From Oscheius onirici (Eukaryota > Nematoda > Chromadorea > Rhabditida > Rhabditidae): a stretch of DNA of 64,000 bases. The stretch lies in contig OW051470.1 of NCBI GenBank assembly GCA_932521025.1, positions 8,728,501 to 8,792,500 of the forward strand, given 5' to 3'. Below are positions 25,301-36,328 of the stretch, in pieces (within the stretch, counting starts at the first letter, position 1; every line of letters starts with the position of its first letter). The notes beneath the pieces were generated by a model. That model was not told the origin of the DNA, did not search any database, and was given only the letters and a program-made list of their open reading frames with translations. The position numbers and the translations under genes are program-made.

Positions 25301-27535
25301 ATCTTCCAATGAGTTTCCCTAAAACTCTAATAGATTTTTGATCAGAGACAGTGACAGAAAAGGGGAGAAGGTGTGCAGTGAGGTTAGTCGAGTAATAATA
25401 GTCAAGGAATGCGCACTCCTAAGCCCTCGAAGCGTACGGTCTTCTTCTTGTCCTTCGAAGCGGCAGCGTTGCTGCTTCCGAGAGTCGCGAAATAGGCGAT
25501 GACCTTCTTTGTGTTCTCCGTCTTTCCGGCACCAGACTCTCCGGTAATCAACATCGACTGATTCTCGTGATCTAAAAAGAGATTTTTGGTGAAAATTCAT
25601 ATTTTTATTTCTTTCTTTTTGACTTATTACCTCTCTGTCTCTGCTTATCTACTTATTTGAAGGCTTCAACTTCCGGTCTGTGTCAAAAATTGTCAGAACA
25701 GAATGTCAACAATTCCTGTCATGTTCGGTCTCATTTTGAAGCTTTTTAAGTGAAAAAGATGTTAAAACAACACTCCAGTGGAAAGAGACCTACCAGTACA
25801 AACTGGAAACTCACGCGGCGCGCTTTTCGCCTAAAATGGTGTAAGCCAAAAATCTTACTGTGGCTCCTAAAAATGGCAGTTTTATTGCGAATTCGCTATC
25901 AATTGAACAAATAAAGGACTTTTAGGTACAAGATTATGTTAAAGAACTATTTCAATTCAAACCAACCGTTCATCATGTTACGGAAAGCCTCGTCGGAGAC
26001 GGCGAAAAGATGAGGAGGCATTTCGGAGCGCCGCTTTCCCACGTACATCTTGGCAACGGAATCCGTATAAATTGGCAGAAGCTTGTACGGATTAACGAAA
26101 ACGCAGAAGAGACCAGAATAGGTCTAGAATAACGTATTTTGGGTGAGATTAAACAAAAAAAATTACATAAATCATCATCGAGTAGTATCGCTGTTTCAGA
26201 TTGTGAAGAACGGAAGCCTCGTTCAAAAAGGTCAAGTTGGACATGTCCTCAGTTTTCTCGTACTTGGCCGGGTTAATCTCCTGGCATTCTTCCTTGGTCA
26301 GCTTTTTCTGAAAAATGGGAGAGATTCAAGGGATTACTGTAGGACTTACAGTACTGCCATCGGGCAGGGCCAAGGTATAGTTGTCACCCTCCTGGACAGA
26401 GATGGAAGCGATGACGAAGCCTTCCTGAGGATCCGGGACCCATGTGTGGGTCTTGTTGTCGAAACGACGGGCAGCTTGCTCCTGAAATGGGAGTTTTTGT
26501 GCGGCTTCTTCGGGAATACGGAATGGTGAAATTTGCTGGTTGGGATTTCTTTGAACACGTCTTTACCAAATTAGCAAACACAAGGTTTTTAACGCCCTTA
26601 AATTTCCCGTCCGAGAATCTGTTACACTCTTCCTTTGTTCTTTCCAGTCAACAACCCTCTACCCGTCTGAAAGTTACCATCATGGATCTACCCACACTGA
26701 ACAACGACGGGCAGCTTGCTCCTGAAATGTTCCCCTTATCTTTTTTACTCAAAAACTGACTAAATACCTTCGTTGTTTCAAAGAAACTTTTTGAAAAATA
26801 AAAACAAAAAAAAACATTTGAAAAACACAAAAGCAATCAGTTCTGGGATAAAACGGGGCTGACTTTTTCAAAGAGACTTTTTTCAAAACGAGTCAGCCCC
26901 GATAAAACAGTTAGGGGAGCATTGCTGAAGTCGTGGTAAATCTGCTGTTGTAACTTTTAAAGAAGGGAAAAAAATTCATGGGACAGGGTGAAACTAAGAA
27001 CAGTGAGACAGAGACTTCGCAAAAGAAGGGGGGGGGGGGAATCTCCACTTCTGGCCTGAAAGGGAATTCCAAACCAAATTGAACAAAAAAGAGAAGCATC
27101 TAGAAGATACAGGGGGTGAGGAAACAGAGACCGTATCTTCCAGTCATTTGTAGATGTGAGCCTATTTGCGAGCTCTGACATGTCTCCAATCAATTCTAAT
27201 AACAAGTGACTCGGTTCTAAACCTCTGTCAGCAGCCAAAAATCATGTTTGTTCTCGATTCACTAAACTACGTACTGTTCTTTGTGTCTCTCTTGAAAAAA
27301 CAATAGCCTCTCCAGAGTATCATTGGTCGAGACAGAGAACAAAACACTCGCTCCCTACAGTACAAAAAGTCTTCGGCAAACATTGGCTCATTGTTTTCCA
27401 AAGATTTTTTGACAGAGTGGAATAAAAATGAGACAATTTTAAAGTTGACGAAAAAATAGGAACCTTGAGCTGTTCATCAGCCGCCAGACGAAGATATCTC
27501 CATCCTGGATCTAGCATATAGTCAAGAAGAGCCAT
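19341..27535 (-). CDS. Class II myosin heavy chain with complete motor and very short tail
   Basis: Twenty-four exons join in phase on the minus strand, from ATG at 27535 ([17 protein letters not shown]) to TGA at 19341, about 1250 residues. Motor: P-loop [10 protein letters not shown] near residue 178, switch [11 protein letters not shown], switch II DIAGFE near 466, loop 2 with [10 protein letters not shown], actin-binding [14 protein letters not shown] helix [14 protein letters not shown] ending near 729. One IQ-type neck segment ([15 protein letters not shown]) and the WPWF head-tail junction follow. Exons 17-24 (21433-21690, 20728-20856, 20530-20588, 20299-20487, 19847-19994, 19651-19767, 19492-19608, 19341-19451) give only about 375 tail residues of coiled coil, ending in a unique acidic [10 protein letters not shown]. 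Ordinary muscle or non-muscle myosin II has about 1000-1100 tail residues. The preserved part aligns with early S2 up to the region after RIEELEEEL; the filament-forming light meromyosin is absent. The donor of exon 5 (GGA|GTGCGC) is the weakest junction. Confidence 0.92.
20066..20265. repeat. Foldback family D copy (200 bp) in a myosin intron
   Basis: The element starts AGGCATG.GCAC and ends GTGCTCATGCCT, with inner inverted segments GTGCCAGCA..GGCGCA and TGCGCACTGCTGGCAC, and an inner palindrome around TTTGAACATAAGC / CCTATGTTCAAA. A second copy lies at 50684-50881. Confidence 0.85.
26702..26729. repeat. Exact direct repeat of the myosin exon 2 splice acceptor
   Basis: The 27 bases starting aacgacgggcagc and ending gctcctgaaatg are identical to bases 26464-26490, which carry the acceptor and first codons of myosin exon 2. 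The copy lies 240 bp upstream (in the sense of the gene) within intron 1, so it offers a decoy 3' splice site. Confidence 0.8.
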
Positions 27536-27738
27536 GGCTGCGGAGGGCTGAGGGGAGCACTGGATTTTCGGCAGCAGCAACCACCCTTCTTCGCCGGATC
27601 TCCCCCGCTGTTTGCTCACATAAATCGCGTGCCAAAGTCTTGTAGATACTTGAAAAGGGGCCGCATTCTGAGCTATAATCTTACCTTAAAAGCTATATAA
27701 TTAAGGCATTGCAATTTCTTGAAACGACTCCTTTTTTA

Positions 27739-27850
27739 GGTTGAAGACGACATTTTTCAACGTGTTGACGTTCAACAAAGTTGTAGAGCAGATCAAGGGC
27801 TACAACTTTGCAGAACAGAGGAATTGAAAATGCCGTCTTCAGTCTGAAAA
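27739..27850. repeat. Foldback family A copy
   Basis: GAAGACGACATTTTTCAA and TTGAAAATGCCGTCTTC form the outer arms; CAAAGTTGTAG and CTACAACTTTGCAGAACA form the inner arms. Located upstream of the myosin start. Confidence 0.8.
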
Positions 27851-28451
27851 TGGAGCGCATTGGACTTCCATTTCAACTTTTACGTTATCTGGTGAAATTT
27901 GACCTAAAATATTGCAAACAAGTAGAAATACCGAGAAACTATCAATCAGGGTATGGTAGTGAATGTTTTCGAACAATTTTTCGGCAAATTCGACAGAAAA
28001 ACTGCTGAAAATTGGGAAAACATCGAAAGCAGGAGAAAATTCGAATAAATCTCATTCGAACGCGCGCCGAACTCATTTGGCTGCGGGTTACGGTATTTTA
28101 CACGTGTAAATGTTGGATACTCAGCCAACGACATTTAGTGTGTTTGAATTGCTTTTATTCCGATTTTTTCTCGGAGAAGTTCTTCAATTTTTTGCGTTTT
28201 TAGCTGAAAATTGCTCAAGAATGTTGTTTTTTTTGCAAAAAAAATGCCTTGTCGCCACTTAATTTTACTACTTTCCCGCTGTTTTGCCCCGTTTGCGCCA
28301 CTTTTTCTTCGAATCCTATACGAGATGAGCAAACAGATCTCGAGAGGCTGCGACAGTGCGCAACGCAAGTCTTGGTCAATCTCTGGCACAAATCCAACTG
28401 ATAAGACATCTATTTACACACACAAATACAAAACCGAATACAAAATGGAAA

Positions 28452-29828
28452 TTAGCCCTGTTTCTTGCCATCCTTGAACCAGCTCTCGCTGTCGTCCTTC
28501 TTCATGGCCTCGTCGAGGAGGTTGTCGGCCTTGGGGTCGATTTTTGACAGCTCGCGAAAACCTTCATCGCCGACGAAACAAATCTCGTGATCGTCCTGAA
28601 AAGCTTTTTTTGAGAAGCAGCTAATTTTTGCATATCTGTTGTCAACGGTTCTTGCGACAAATAGAAAATGATTACGGTAGCACCATCCTCAAAATGAAGA
28701 ACTTACTGGATCGGCCAGAATGACGACCTGGACGTCGGCTTTTCCAGGTGTTTCCAGTGTTACGAGCTCTTTTACAATCTTGTGGCTGCCGTCTTTCATC
28801 TTCTTTTCGAGGTCGGCGAGCTGGAAAAAGGGGTTTTGAGCAAAAATATAGCTGTTTTGCAAATTTGAAGCTTACCTTGTTACCAGGACATGAGAAGGCG
28901 ATTCTGCCAAAGGCACAGCCACGTTCGATTCCTGCAGAGTGTTCTCTCAACTCTAGCATGCACTAAAATTCATATTTTTCGTTGTAAACGGCTAAAAAGT
29001 TACCTGTTTCTCTCCATAAGATAGTCGAGCCGTTTTCTTCTCCTCATTCTTGTCCACCAGGGCCATTCCGAGCACTTTGTGCCAGTATTCTGGAAAAAGA
29101 TATTTATGGGGTTATTTGGGTACAATACGCAATTCGACGTTACGTACAATACGTATTTTTGCACGAATCGAGTCGCAGATTTCGTGACACCAAAGAATGC
29201 AAAAAATCTCACCAATGCTCTTGTTCAGGTTCTTAACCTGTGTCGAGACCTTCGTAACGCGAAATCCTGCTTCTCCGGCAATCATGAAATGATGTCCATC
29301 CGGGTCCGTTACGTCCAAACGGCCACAGGGACGAGTTCCATGGCCTCCGTGCTCTTTAACACTGTCGAAGACGGCGTCCGAGTCAATAAACAAGCCCTAA
29401 AGCTACATCATAGTGCACAAATTGAGGAAACGGACGAAAAAGTCATTTCCGAGCTTGTAGGAGCCGATTTCGTAGTTGTAGGTCAATTCCAAAACAAAAT
29501 TGTCGTCTTCGGAGCCGTAGCCGATCATTGTCTTGCTCCATTTGCCGTTATAGGGTCTAAAATGTCGGAATTTATTAAAAATCTACAGGAAATACCCGTT
29601 ACAAGTCGCTTTACATCCCTCCTCGAACTCTTCGTGTCGTAGCACCTTCATTTTGAGTACGTTTTTGTAGAAATCAATGGATTTCTGGCGATTGCCAATC
29701 TTGAAGACATAGTGAAGGGCACGAGTCGAGGGCATAACGCCTAAAATAGCTCATTTTCAAGAGGAATTAGAACTAAAATTACCGGACCAATCGACATTAT
29801 TTGATTTCTCTAGGCCGCAAGTTGCCAT
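28452..29828 (-). CDS. glod-4: GLOD4-like glyoxalase/VOC domain protein
   Basis: Eight exons join in phase: 29783-29828, 29596-29740, 29436-29556, 29213-29396, 29004-29089, 28876-28962, 28707-28820 and 28452-28595, giving 308 residues, the usual GLOD4 length. Two vicinal-oxygen-chelate modules are visible; family-typical segments are [46 protein letters not shown]-like [15 protein letters not shown] and [20 protein letters not shown]4 proteins lack demonstrated lactoylglutathione lyase activity and are reported in mitochondria; the substrate is not settled. The first exon ([16 protein letters not shown]) is an extension relative to vertebrate GLOD4, and its ATG lies two bases behind TTTCAG, a likely trans-splice site. 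The donor of exon 3 (TTC|GTCCGT) is weak but keeps phase. Confidence 0.93.
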
Positions 29829-30754
29829 TACTGAAATTGAGCGGTTTCTCGAGGTGAAAATGGAGGAAAAGAGGTTATCTGGGGGAAAGTTGTCGTGGAA
29901 ACGCTATAATACCCAGGCAGGCGATAAAAACAGCAGCGGCAAACAAGTTTGTTTGTGACCAGAAGGGCAGAAATAGGACATCGAGATGGAAAGACTGAAA
30001 GTGCCAAGAATCGAGGGCATACATTTTTTAGCTGTTCCTGTTTATTTTAGCACTTTTTTCAGCATTTTTTTTACGAGAACCGTATTTTCAAGCTAGAAAA
30101 GAGCGAAAAGGGTGGAGTAGATGGAAAAGGAACACTGTCAAAAAGAGATAAAGAAATTTGGCGCGACCGTTGGACCAATTTGAAATTCCAATTACCGTTT
30201 TTTTTTCGCTGCTTTTCTTTAAAAAATCTCTCACTTTTTACCCGTTTTTTTCTTATTTTTTATGTTTTCCAAGGACTTGAAGCGTAAAAAATGATTTGAA
30301 AGCAGGAAAGGAGCAACAAAATGCACTGAGGATGAGGCTGAACGAACGGGAAGAGATATTTCGCCTAGAATTCCATTTTCTGGTTATTCTGTTTTCTTTT
30401 GTTCTCAATTTTCTTTTTTGTAGCATTGTAGAAGATGGGAACTGATAAAAGACTCTAAGTCACTTAAAGATTCACTCCCAAAAAGGTGAAAATGAACCAG
30501 CAGGTTGTTGCTCGTAAATGTGCAAGTGTTTTGCCTGAGTTAATTTTAACTCTTTTAAAAAGTTGTTTGCTTTCCTTTTCAGAAATTTTTGGCCAAAAAA
30601 TGGCAAGCAAACCACACAAAAGAAGGCTAACTGCAGTTGTTTTGCTCCAGTATACCTACATGTCTTGTTGATGCAGTTCTTGTTTACATGCAGCCTCTTC
30701 TTTCTCGCCTCGACCAGTTTTCCATCAATTTTTATATTTTTCAGTAAAAAACCT
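29829..30754. other. Gene-free divergent promoter interval
   Basis: Lies between the starts of GLOD4 (-) and the eIF4H-like gene (+). It is A/T-rich, and short open frames here have no splice context or similarity I can recognise. A trans-splice-type acceptor TATTTTTCAG ends at 30744, ten bases before the eIF4H-like ATG. Confidence 0.6.
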
Positions 30755-32473
30755 ATGAAAATGAACGAAGCTCCAGTCACGAAAGTCTTTATCGGTCGTC
30801 TGCCTTCTGATTGTACCAACGGTTTGTTGTTCCTCATTTTTCTCGCAAAAAATCCCATTTTTTAGGCGACATCGAGTCTATTCTGGCCTTTGCAAAAATT
30901 GACACAAAAGACATCAAAAAGGCCGATATTCAGCTCGTCTATGACCGTGAGACTGATCAGTTCAAGGGCTTTGCCTACGTCGAACTTCACTCCGAAGATC
31001 TCGTGGAGAGAGTTATGCTGCTTGACAAGGCTGTACGTTATCTTCTTGCAGCTTCTTTACACGGCTTTTCCAGGAATTTGCTGGGCAACAAATCCGAGTC
31101 GATCGTGCCACTCCGAAGTCGAATGATAGGCGAGGCGGACGAGGTACCTTTTGTACTTTTTATCATTCTTGCAGCTATTTTGCACACTTTTGCACGAATA
31201 TGCTCTTTATGTAAAAGTTTCTCCGAACATTTTTATAGGACTGTAGGCGCTATCTAAATGTTTTTTGTTTTCCGCCTAAAAACATCCATTTTCAGGCGGA
31301 AATCCCGGAGGATTCAGAAACGGACCTCGTGGCGGCTATGCGGCAGCCCGTCGAGGTAGTGCTTCCGGTCCCTCCTCAGAGCCCAGCAATTGGGAACGTG
31401 GTCAAGATGCCGGCAGACGCGGTGGACGTGTTCATGACGGAGGACGTGGCGGCGGATTCCGAGGAGGTCATGACGCCGCCGGCCGAGGCGGCTTCGATAA
31501 AGGAGGACGTGGAGGTTTCGACAGCAGTCGAGGAGGACGCGGCGGTTTCGAATCCACTGGACGTGCCAGCCCTGGAGGTCATCAAGAAGGAGTTCGTGAA
31601 AGTAAAGAACATGTTGTTGGACATTTTTATGACGGAAGCCGCAAGCCAGGCGCTGAAGGTCATGATTCAAAACGCGGAGGTTTCGACGGAGGACGCGGCG
31701 GCAATCGTGGATCTTTTGAAGGAGGACGTGGTCAAGACGGAGGACGCGGCGGCAATCGCGGAGGTTTTGACGGAGGACGTGGCGGTAATCGTGGAAACTA
31801 CCGCGAAAGACGTGACAGCCACCGTGGTCGCCGAGGAGGACGAGGCGGCTTTAGCAGCGAAAGACGCGGCTCGGCTAACAACGAGAATCATGAAGGTGAT
31901 ATAAGTAAGTTTTTGTGTATTACGTGTGGAAGTTTTTGTTTAGTTTAGCGACGCGAATTTCGAGGAGCAAACAAGTTTTTAGGTAAAAGCAAGTCCGTAC
32001 GATGCTATTGGAAGAATAAAAAATTTTGACCAAATAATTCCAAGATATCCCTTACATGGTGTTTTTGACCAAGTGAAAAAGTTTAGGAGCGAATGTTTGA
32101 GAAAACTATTCGACGGCTTGGGCTGATATTGTGCAGGGATATAGCCACATATGTGATACATCTAATAGGCCATAGCACATGTCGATTTGCTTTCCTCAAA
32201 AAAAGTTCAGTGACAGTGCCGCGAGGTCGAACCCCAAAAAGTGGTAAAATCGACCTGCCATAGAAAATTCAAATTGGCTCAAATTTTGTTCAAACTACTT
32301 TGGGCCAAAATTTGCTACCAAAACGTTTTAATTTTTCAGTAGTCAGTTCCACCGAGCCACGTGTCCGTCTCCAGCTGCAGAAATTGAACATGGATCCGGC
32401 TGTTGTTGAGGCTAGAAAGCAGAAGCGCGAAGAGGAAGAGAAGGCTGCCCGCGAAAAGATCTGTCAGGTTTAG
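30755..32473 (+). CDS. drr-2: eIF4H / DRR-2-like RNA-binding protein (RRM + RGG repeats)
   Basis: Five exons join in phase: 30755-30821, 30866-31032, 31074-31143, 31296-31904 and 32340-32473, about 348 residues. An RRM occupies residues 8-90 with RNP2-like KVFIGRLP and RNP1-like KGFAYVEL, closest to eIF4H (GDIESILAF, FAGQQIRVDRA). Exon 4 then encodes about 200 residues rich in GGRGG, RGGF and GGNRG, an RGG region suited to arginine methylation and RNA binding. The C-terminus (RVRLQLQKLNMDP, then a charged KREEEEKAAREK helix) resembles the C-terminal segment of eIF4H. eIF4H stimulates eIF4A helicase in cap-dependent initiation; C. elegans DRR-2 is the nematode member. The start could be the ATG at 30755 or 30761. 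A BolA-like gene follows 247 bases downstream. Confidence 0.85.
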
Positions 32474-32720
32474 ATTCCTCTCCAATTTGTTATTGTTATT
32501 TGTAGGAAAATTGTTGATTGCATTTCTTTTTGTTGCCTCTCTACCCACCAACTAAACACACATATTTTTCCAAGTTGTTCCGTTACAAATTGTTCTTGTT
32601 TTTATTGATTTTCCCCGGTTTCTTTCGAAATTAAATTTCGACTAAAAACACTCCTTGTTTTCGTTGCTTGCTTGTAAAATTCAAGCTTTGCATACCTGAA
32701 TAGTCTACTTTTTGAGTTAA

Positions 32721-33796
32721 ATGAGAAATAGAATGCCGACCGAAGAAGAGGTAAGCACTCGACTACAGAAACTGAATCCGTCTCATCTGGTCAGTTTTTC
32801 ATGTTTTCTTTTGCTTTTTCCGGCTGTTGTCTCACAAGGGAAGCTTGTCAACTCAGGTTGGAGTTTTGCAACGATTAAGCTGTCATTCTATAGCCCCAGT
32901 TCGATTCCGTTTCCAATCTTTCCTTTTTGTTTTTTTATTTTCTACAGTTTTGATGGTTTTCTTCACTTTTTAAAGAGTACAACACCTTACAAATCACTAA
33001 TGAGGTAAAAGAATCTATCTTCAAGAAAAAAAAATTCGTCGAAAAATCGTGCGAGTGTAACCGTTTGATCATGATATTTTCCGAACGAAAAAAATGCGAA
33101 GTCCAATCGATTCAGTTGAATCCCCTTGAACAATGTAAAAGTTTTCAGAATGGAATTTGGCAGACTTTTTGATCACCAACCATCAAAACTGTAGAAAATA
33201 AAAAAACAAAAAGGAAAGATTGGAAACGGAATCGAACTCGTGACCAAATCATCATGAGTCCCGACTGCACACTTGCAGGCCAAGCCGCAATGTTTTCATG
33301 ATCCTCTTCCGCGCGGAATATTTCATATTACGGTTGTGGCCGTTTTTAAAACGTCCGTAACTCGGGCCAAGAAGTTCGGCAGCTATTTTGGAAGTATATC
33401 CCGGAATCCCCTAGCCAAGGGCTATAGAATGACAGCTTAATCGTTGGAAGATGTTGACCCATGAATGTAGTCCTTGTGAGAATGAAATATTGCCCAATTA
33501 CTTCAAAGCATACTGTTTTGTAGAAAAGGGGACTCGAAGCTTTCTCTAGCGCATCAAATTCCAGGAAGTTGTCGACGAATCCGACGGCTGCGGTGCCAAG
33601 TTCAACATCGTCATCGTTTCTGACGAATTTGAGGGCAAGCGGGTTCTGCAGACTCACAAGTAAGCCCTCTTTTTCAAAGGTTTCTTTAAAAAACTATTTC
33701 AGGCTCGTCCAGGAGGCCATTTCCGACATTATGCCCTCAATCCACGCCGTCACCATCAAGACCTACACCAAGGCCAAGTGGGAGGCCGAAAAGTGA
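32721..33796 (+). CDS. BolA2-like protein
   Basis: Three exons join in phase: 32721-32789, 33565-33659 and 33703-33796, giving 85 residues. The fold-defining segments are LNPSHLEVVDES, FNIVIVSDEFEGKRVLQTHKLV and the conserved HAVTIKTYT near the C-terminus; the invariant histidine of THKLV, used for [2Fe-2S] binding with glutaredoxins, is present. BolA2 proteins partner cytosolic monothiol glutaredoxins in iron handling. No mitochondrial presequence is seen, which favours BolA2 over BolA1 or BolA3. The start could be 32721 or 32733. The 775-bp first intron is mostly a large inverted-repeat element. The gene lies between drr-2-like (247 bases upstream) and ACBD6-like (114 bases downstream) on the same strand. 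Confidence 0.9.
32831..33480. mobile_element. Large inverted-repeat element filling the BolA intron
   Basis: Terminal arms CTCACAAGG..CTTGTGAG and ACGATTAAGCTGTCATTCTATAGCCC match their inverted partner at 33412-33450, and inner arms CCGTTTCCAATCTTTCC..TTCTACAGTTTTGATGGTT (about 32906-32958) match inverted sequence at 33180-33235. The two-layer structure suggests nested or composite non-autonomous DNA transposons. A tRNA-like segment lies between inner and outer right arms. Confidence 0.8.
33222..33298 (-). other. tRNA-like sequence inside the inverted-repeat element
   Basis: On the minus strand GCGGCTTGGCC and CGAGTTCGATTCCG are spaced like A and B boxes. Stems are incomplete, so it is tRNA-like only. 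Confidence 0.35.
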
Positions 33797-33910
33797 TTTT
33801 TTACGTTGATAAATTGTGAATTTTATGCATTTTCCCGGTTTCTATAGGTATTGACCGAAAAGTATATTAAACAACGTAAATTTTAAGTTCTTTTCAAAAA
33901 GCTTTAGGCA

Positions 33911-36323
33911 ATGTTTGTGGCCTATTTATCGAGTCTTTTCCAAAGAGACAAAAAGGAGAAGAAAGTGGAGAAAAAACAGCAAGAGCTGGACGAGTTTGGC
34001 GATCCAATTTGTGATGAGGATTTGGTATTTTTGTCATTTTTCGGGGTGTTCAGAAGAAAAGCTTAGACGCCGGTCCAGCGTCGCGTTCTGGAGGATTTCA
34101 ACGACGCCGTGAACACGCTGCCGAAAATTGTCGGCAGTCTGCCTGAGGACATGGTCCTTCGCCTCTACGCCCTGTATAAAGTGGCCACGGTTGGACCGGC
34201 AGGTACCATTTTTTGTGACTTTTTCCAGTAAAAATGACGCTCAAATTGCTATTAGAAAGTCATGAAATGGGATTTTAAAACAAGGGTTAGGCGAACGTTC
34301 GTGTTCGTTGTTCGTTTTGACCAAACACGAACAGTTCGTGTTCGAGGGCGAACATGGAACCGGCGAATGTTCGTGTTCGCATGACGAACAAAAAGGTGAA
34401 AATGTTCGCTGTTCGAGGCTCGAACAGAGTTCAAAAGGGCACGAACACGAACATTTTATCCAGTACTAATGACAATATTCATAGGCTGTCGGAGTCAAAG
34501 GCATCAAAATTTTTTTTAGCCCCTTGAATTCCCTACTCATTTTCAGTTTATTACCAACCTTCTTTTTTGTTAAGTTAATCATCAAACGACTGATTCTTAC
34601 AAAACCGTGATTTGGGAGAATATTCGTGCAATGTTCGAGATGTGATCGTGTTCGCATGTTTGCAAACATGTTCGTTTGCGTACGAACATTGGTACGGCGA
34701 ACAGTTCGTGTTCGGTTCGCAGGCGAACAAAAAGTGCAATGTTCGGTTCGTGTTCGCCCAACCCTGGTTAAAATCTCTTCAAGCCGATCGACAAAAGTTC
34801 GAGAAAACACTCAGATTAGCAAAACGAGTTGGTGATCAAGCGAATGTAAAAGGCAAAGTATGCACTGCTAAATTTAGTCCTAGAACACGGACCTTTTCGT
34901 ATACTTCGACACGCGGCTCACTGGCGCATACTTGGGGGACGTTTTCATCAAACAATCCTTGGCATCATTTTTGTCAGAGTTCATTAAGCTCCGGCGAAAA
35001 TGACGCCAAGGTTTGTTCAAAGAAATTTTGAAAGAAAACGTTCTTCCAAGTATGCGTCAGGCATGCCCAAGTGTCCTTTTTGTGGCCAAATTGTCTGAGA
35101 TTTGACGTCAAACTCTCCATGGTAAGGTGGCCAAAAGATCGAAACAAACGGAATGTAAAAACCGAACCAAACTTCACCTTTTTGTAACTTGACCATCTAG
35201 CACGCAAGAGCTGGATACTCAACTATGTTACACAGCTAAAATTTGGACTTGAGACTGAAAACGGCGCAAAGTTTACTGCTGAGGATTCTTGGAGCTTCGT
35301 GGTTATACGGTCTCAATTTCATAAACTAAGAACTTTTCCGACTAATTTTCCCCCCATTTCAGAACCTTCAAATCGTCCTTCGATGCTCGACCTCCGCAGC
35401 CGCACCAAATTCGACGCCTGGAGCAGCCTCGGCAGTATGGACAAATTTGAAGCCATGGTGGAATATGCCACAAAAGTCGGTGACTTTGACATTTCTGCCG
35501 GTTTGTCCCCGTTTTTAGCCCAAAAACTACCCACTTTTAGCCACATCACAGACAAAACCGACCCAAGGCTTTGGACTGAAGCCGAGCACTATGCAACAGC
35601 CGGAAAGCGAGGTTTTTTCGTTATTTTTCACACAAAAACAACACATTTCAGGAGGACTTTACGAACGAGCCCGAAGCAGAATGGTTCAACGCGATCAAGA
35701 ACGGTAATGTGCAAAAAGTTGACGAGTTATTGATTGAAAAGCCGGATAGGCTTGAGGAGAAGGATGCTGACATGGGGGTTAGTTTTTTCTCAGAAGACTG
35801 AGAGTAAACCGAAATAGGACCATAGTTTGGTGAGCAGAATCGAGTAATGCAAGATTTCGTGAACAAACAAGCGCTTTTTCCCAAACAACACAAGTTTATC
35901 GTCACAAAATTTGATCGTTTTGATTCCTGCAAAGTAGCCTGAGCTTTGAGCCATCGACAAGGCAAAAACTACCCAAATCTGCGAAAATTGAAACAGCAAC
36001 AAAGAAGAACATATTTTCTTTGTCGAACATCTCAAAAACCAGTCCTTTTTATTCCAGATGACCGCCCTGCTCTGGGCCACCGACTCCGGCTCCACCGGAA
36101 TGGTCAAACTTCTTCTCGAAAAGGGTGCCGAAGTGAACAGTCGGGATTATGACGGCAATACGGCTCTGCATCTAGGTATTCCTTTTTTTTTATTGAATAA
36201 AATCAAATTTCAGCAAATTTCTGCGGGCACGAAGATATCAGCTCGCTGCTCATCGACGCCGGAGCCGACTGTTACCTGCGGAATGCCGAAGGCGAATCTG
36301 CCGTCTTTTTGGGGGGAGAATAA
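33911..36323 (+). CDS. ACBD6-like acyl-CoA-binding protein with ankyrin repeats
   Basis: Seven exons join in phase: 33911-34024, 34067-34202, 35363-35500, 35541-35611, 35652-35777, 36058-36175 and 36214-36323, giving about 270 residues. The acyl-CoA-binding domain spans about residues 45-130 and shows LRLYALYKVATVGPA, RPSMLDLRSRTKFDAW and GSMDKFEAMVEYATKV, the ACBP hallmark residues. After an acidic linker, two ankyrin-type repeats follow (TALLWATDSGSTGMVKLLLE and TALHLANFCGHEDISSLLID). This order matches ACBD6, which binds long-chain acyl-CoA and partners N-myristoyltransferase. The protein ends just after the second ankyrin unit. An acceptor CTTTAG lies three bases before the ATG and the BolA stop is only 114 bases upstream, so co-transcription is likely. 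Intron 2 is 1.16 kb and contains a GTTCG-rich element. Confidence 0.9.
34279..34770. mobile_element. GTTCG-rich inverted-repeat element in an ACBD6 intron
   Basis: The ends CAAGGGTTAGGCGAACGTTCG and CGTGTTCGCCCAACCCTGGTT are reverse complements; both flanks carry many copies of GTTCGTGTTCG or its complement, with about 150 bp of unrelated sequence in the middle. The whole is about 490 bp and looks like a foldback DNA element with subterminal repeats. Confidence 0.8.
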
Positions 36324-36328
36324 TATGG

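Noticed and set aside
30486-30865. Overlapping open frames upstream of the eIF4H-like gene as extra N-terminal exons
   Set aside because: They are A/T-rich, contain no RRM sequence, and the RRM start at 30755 lies just behind a good acceptor.
31314-31904. Open frames of 118 and 191 residues (one on each strand) across the RGG region
   Set aside because: They are shadows of the GC-rich GGRGG-coding exon of the eIF4H-like gene, whose frame is fixed by splice phases on both sides.
32336-32551. Minus-strand 71-residue open frame
   Set aside because: It overlaps the last exon of the eIF4H-like gene in antisense, without its own features.
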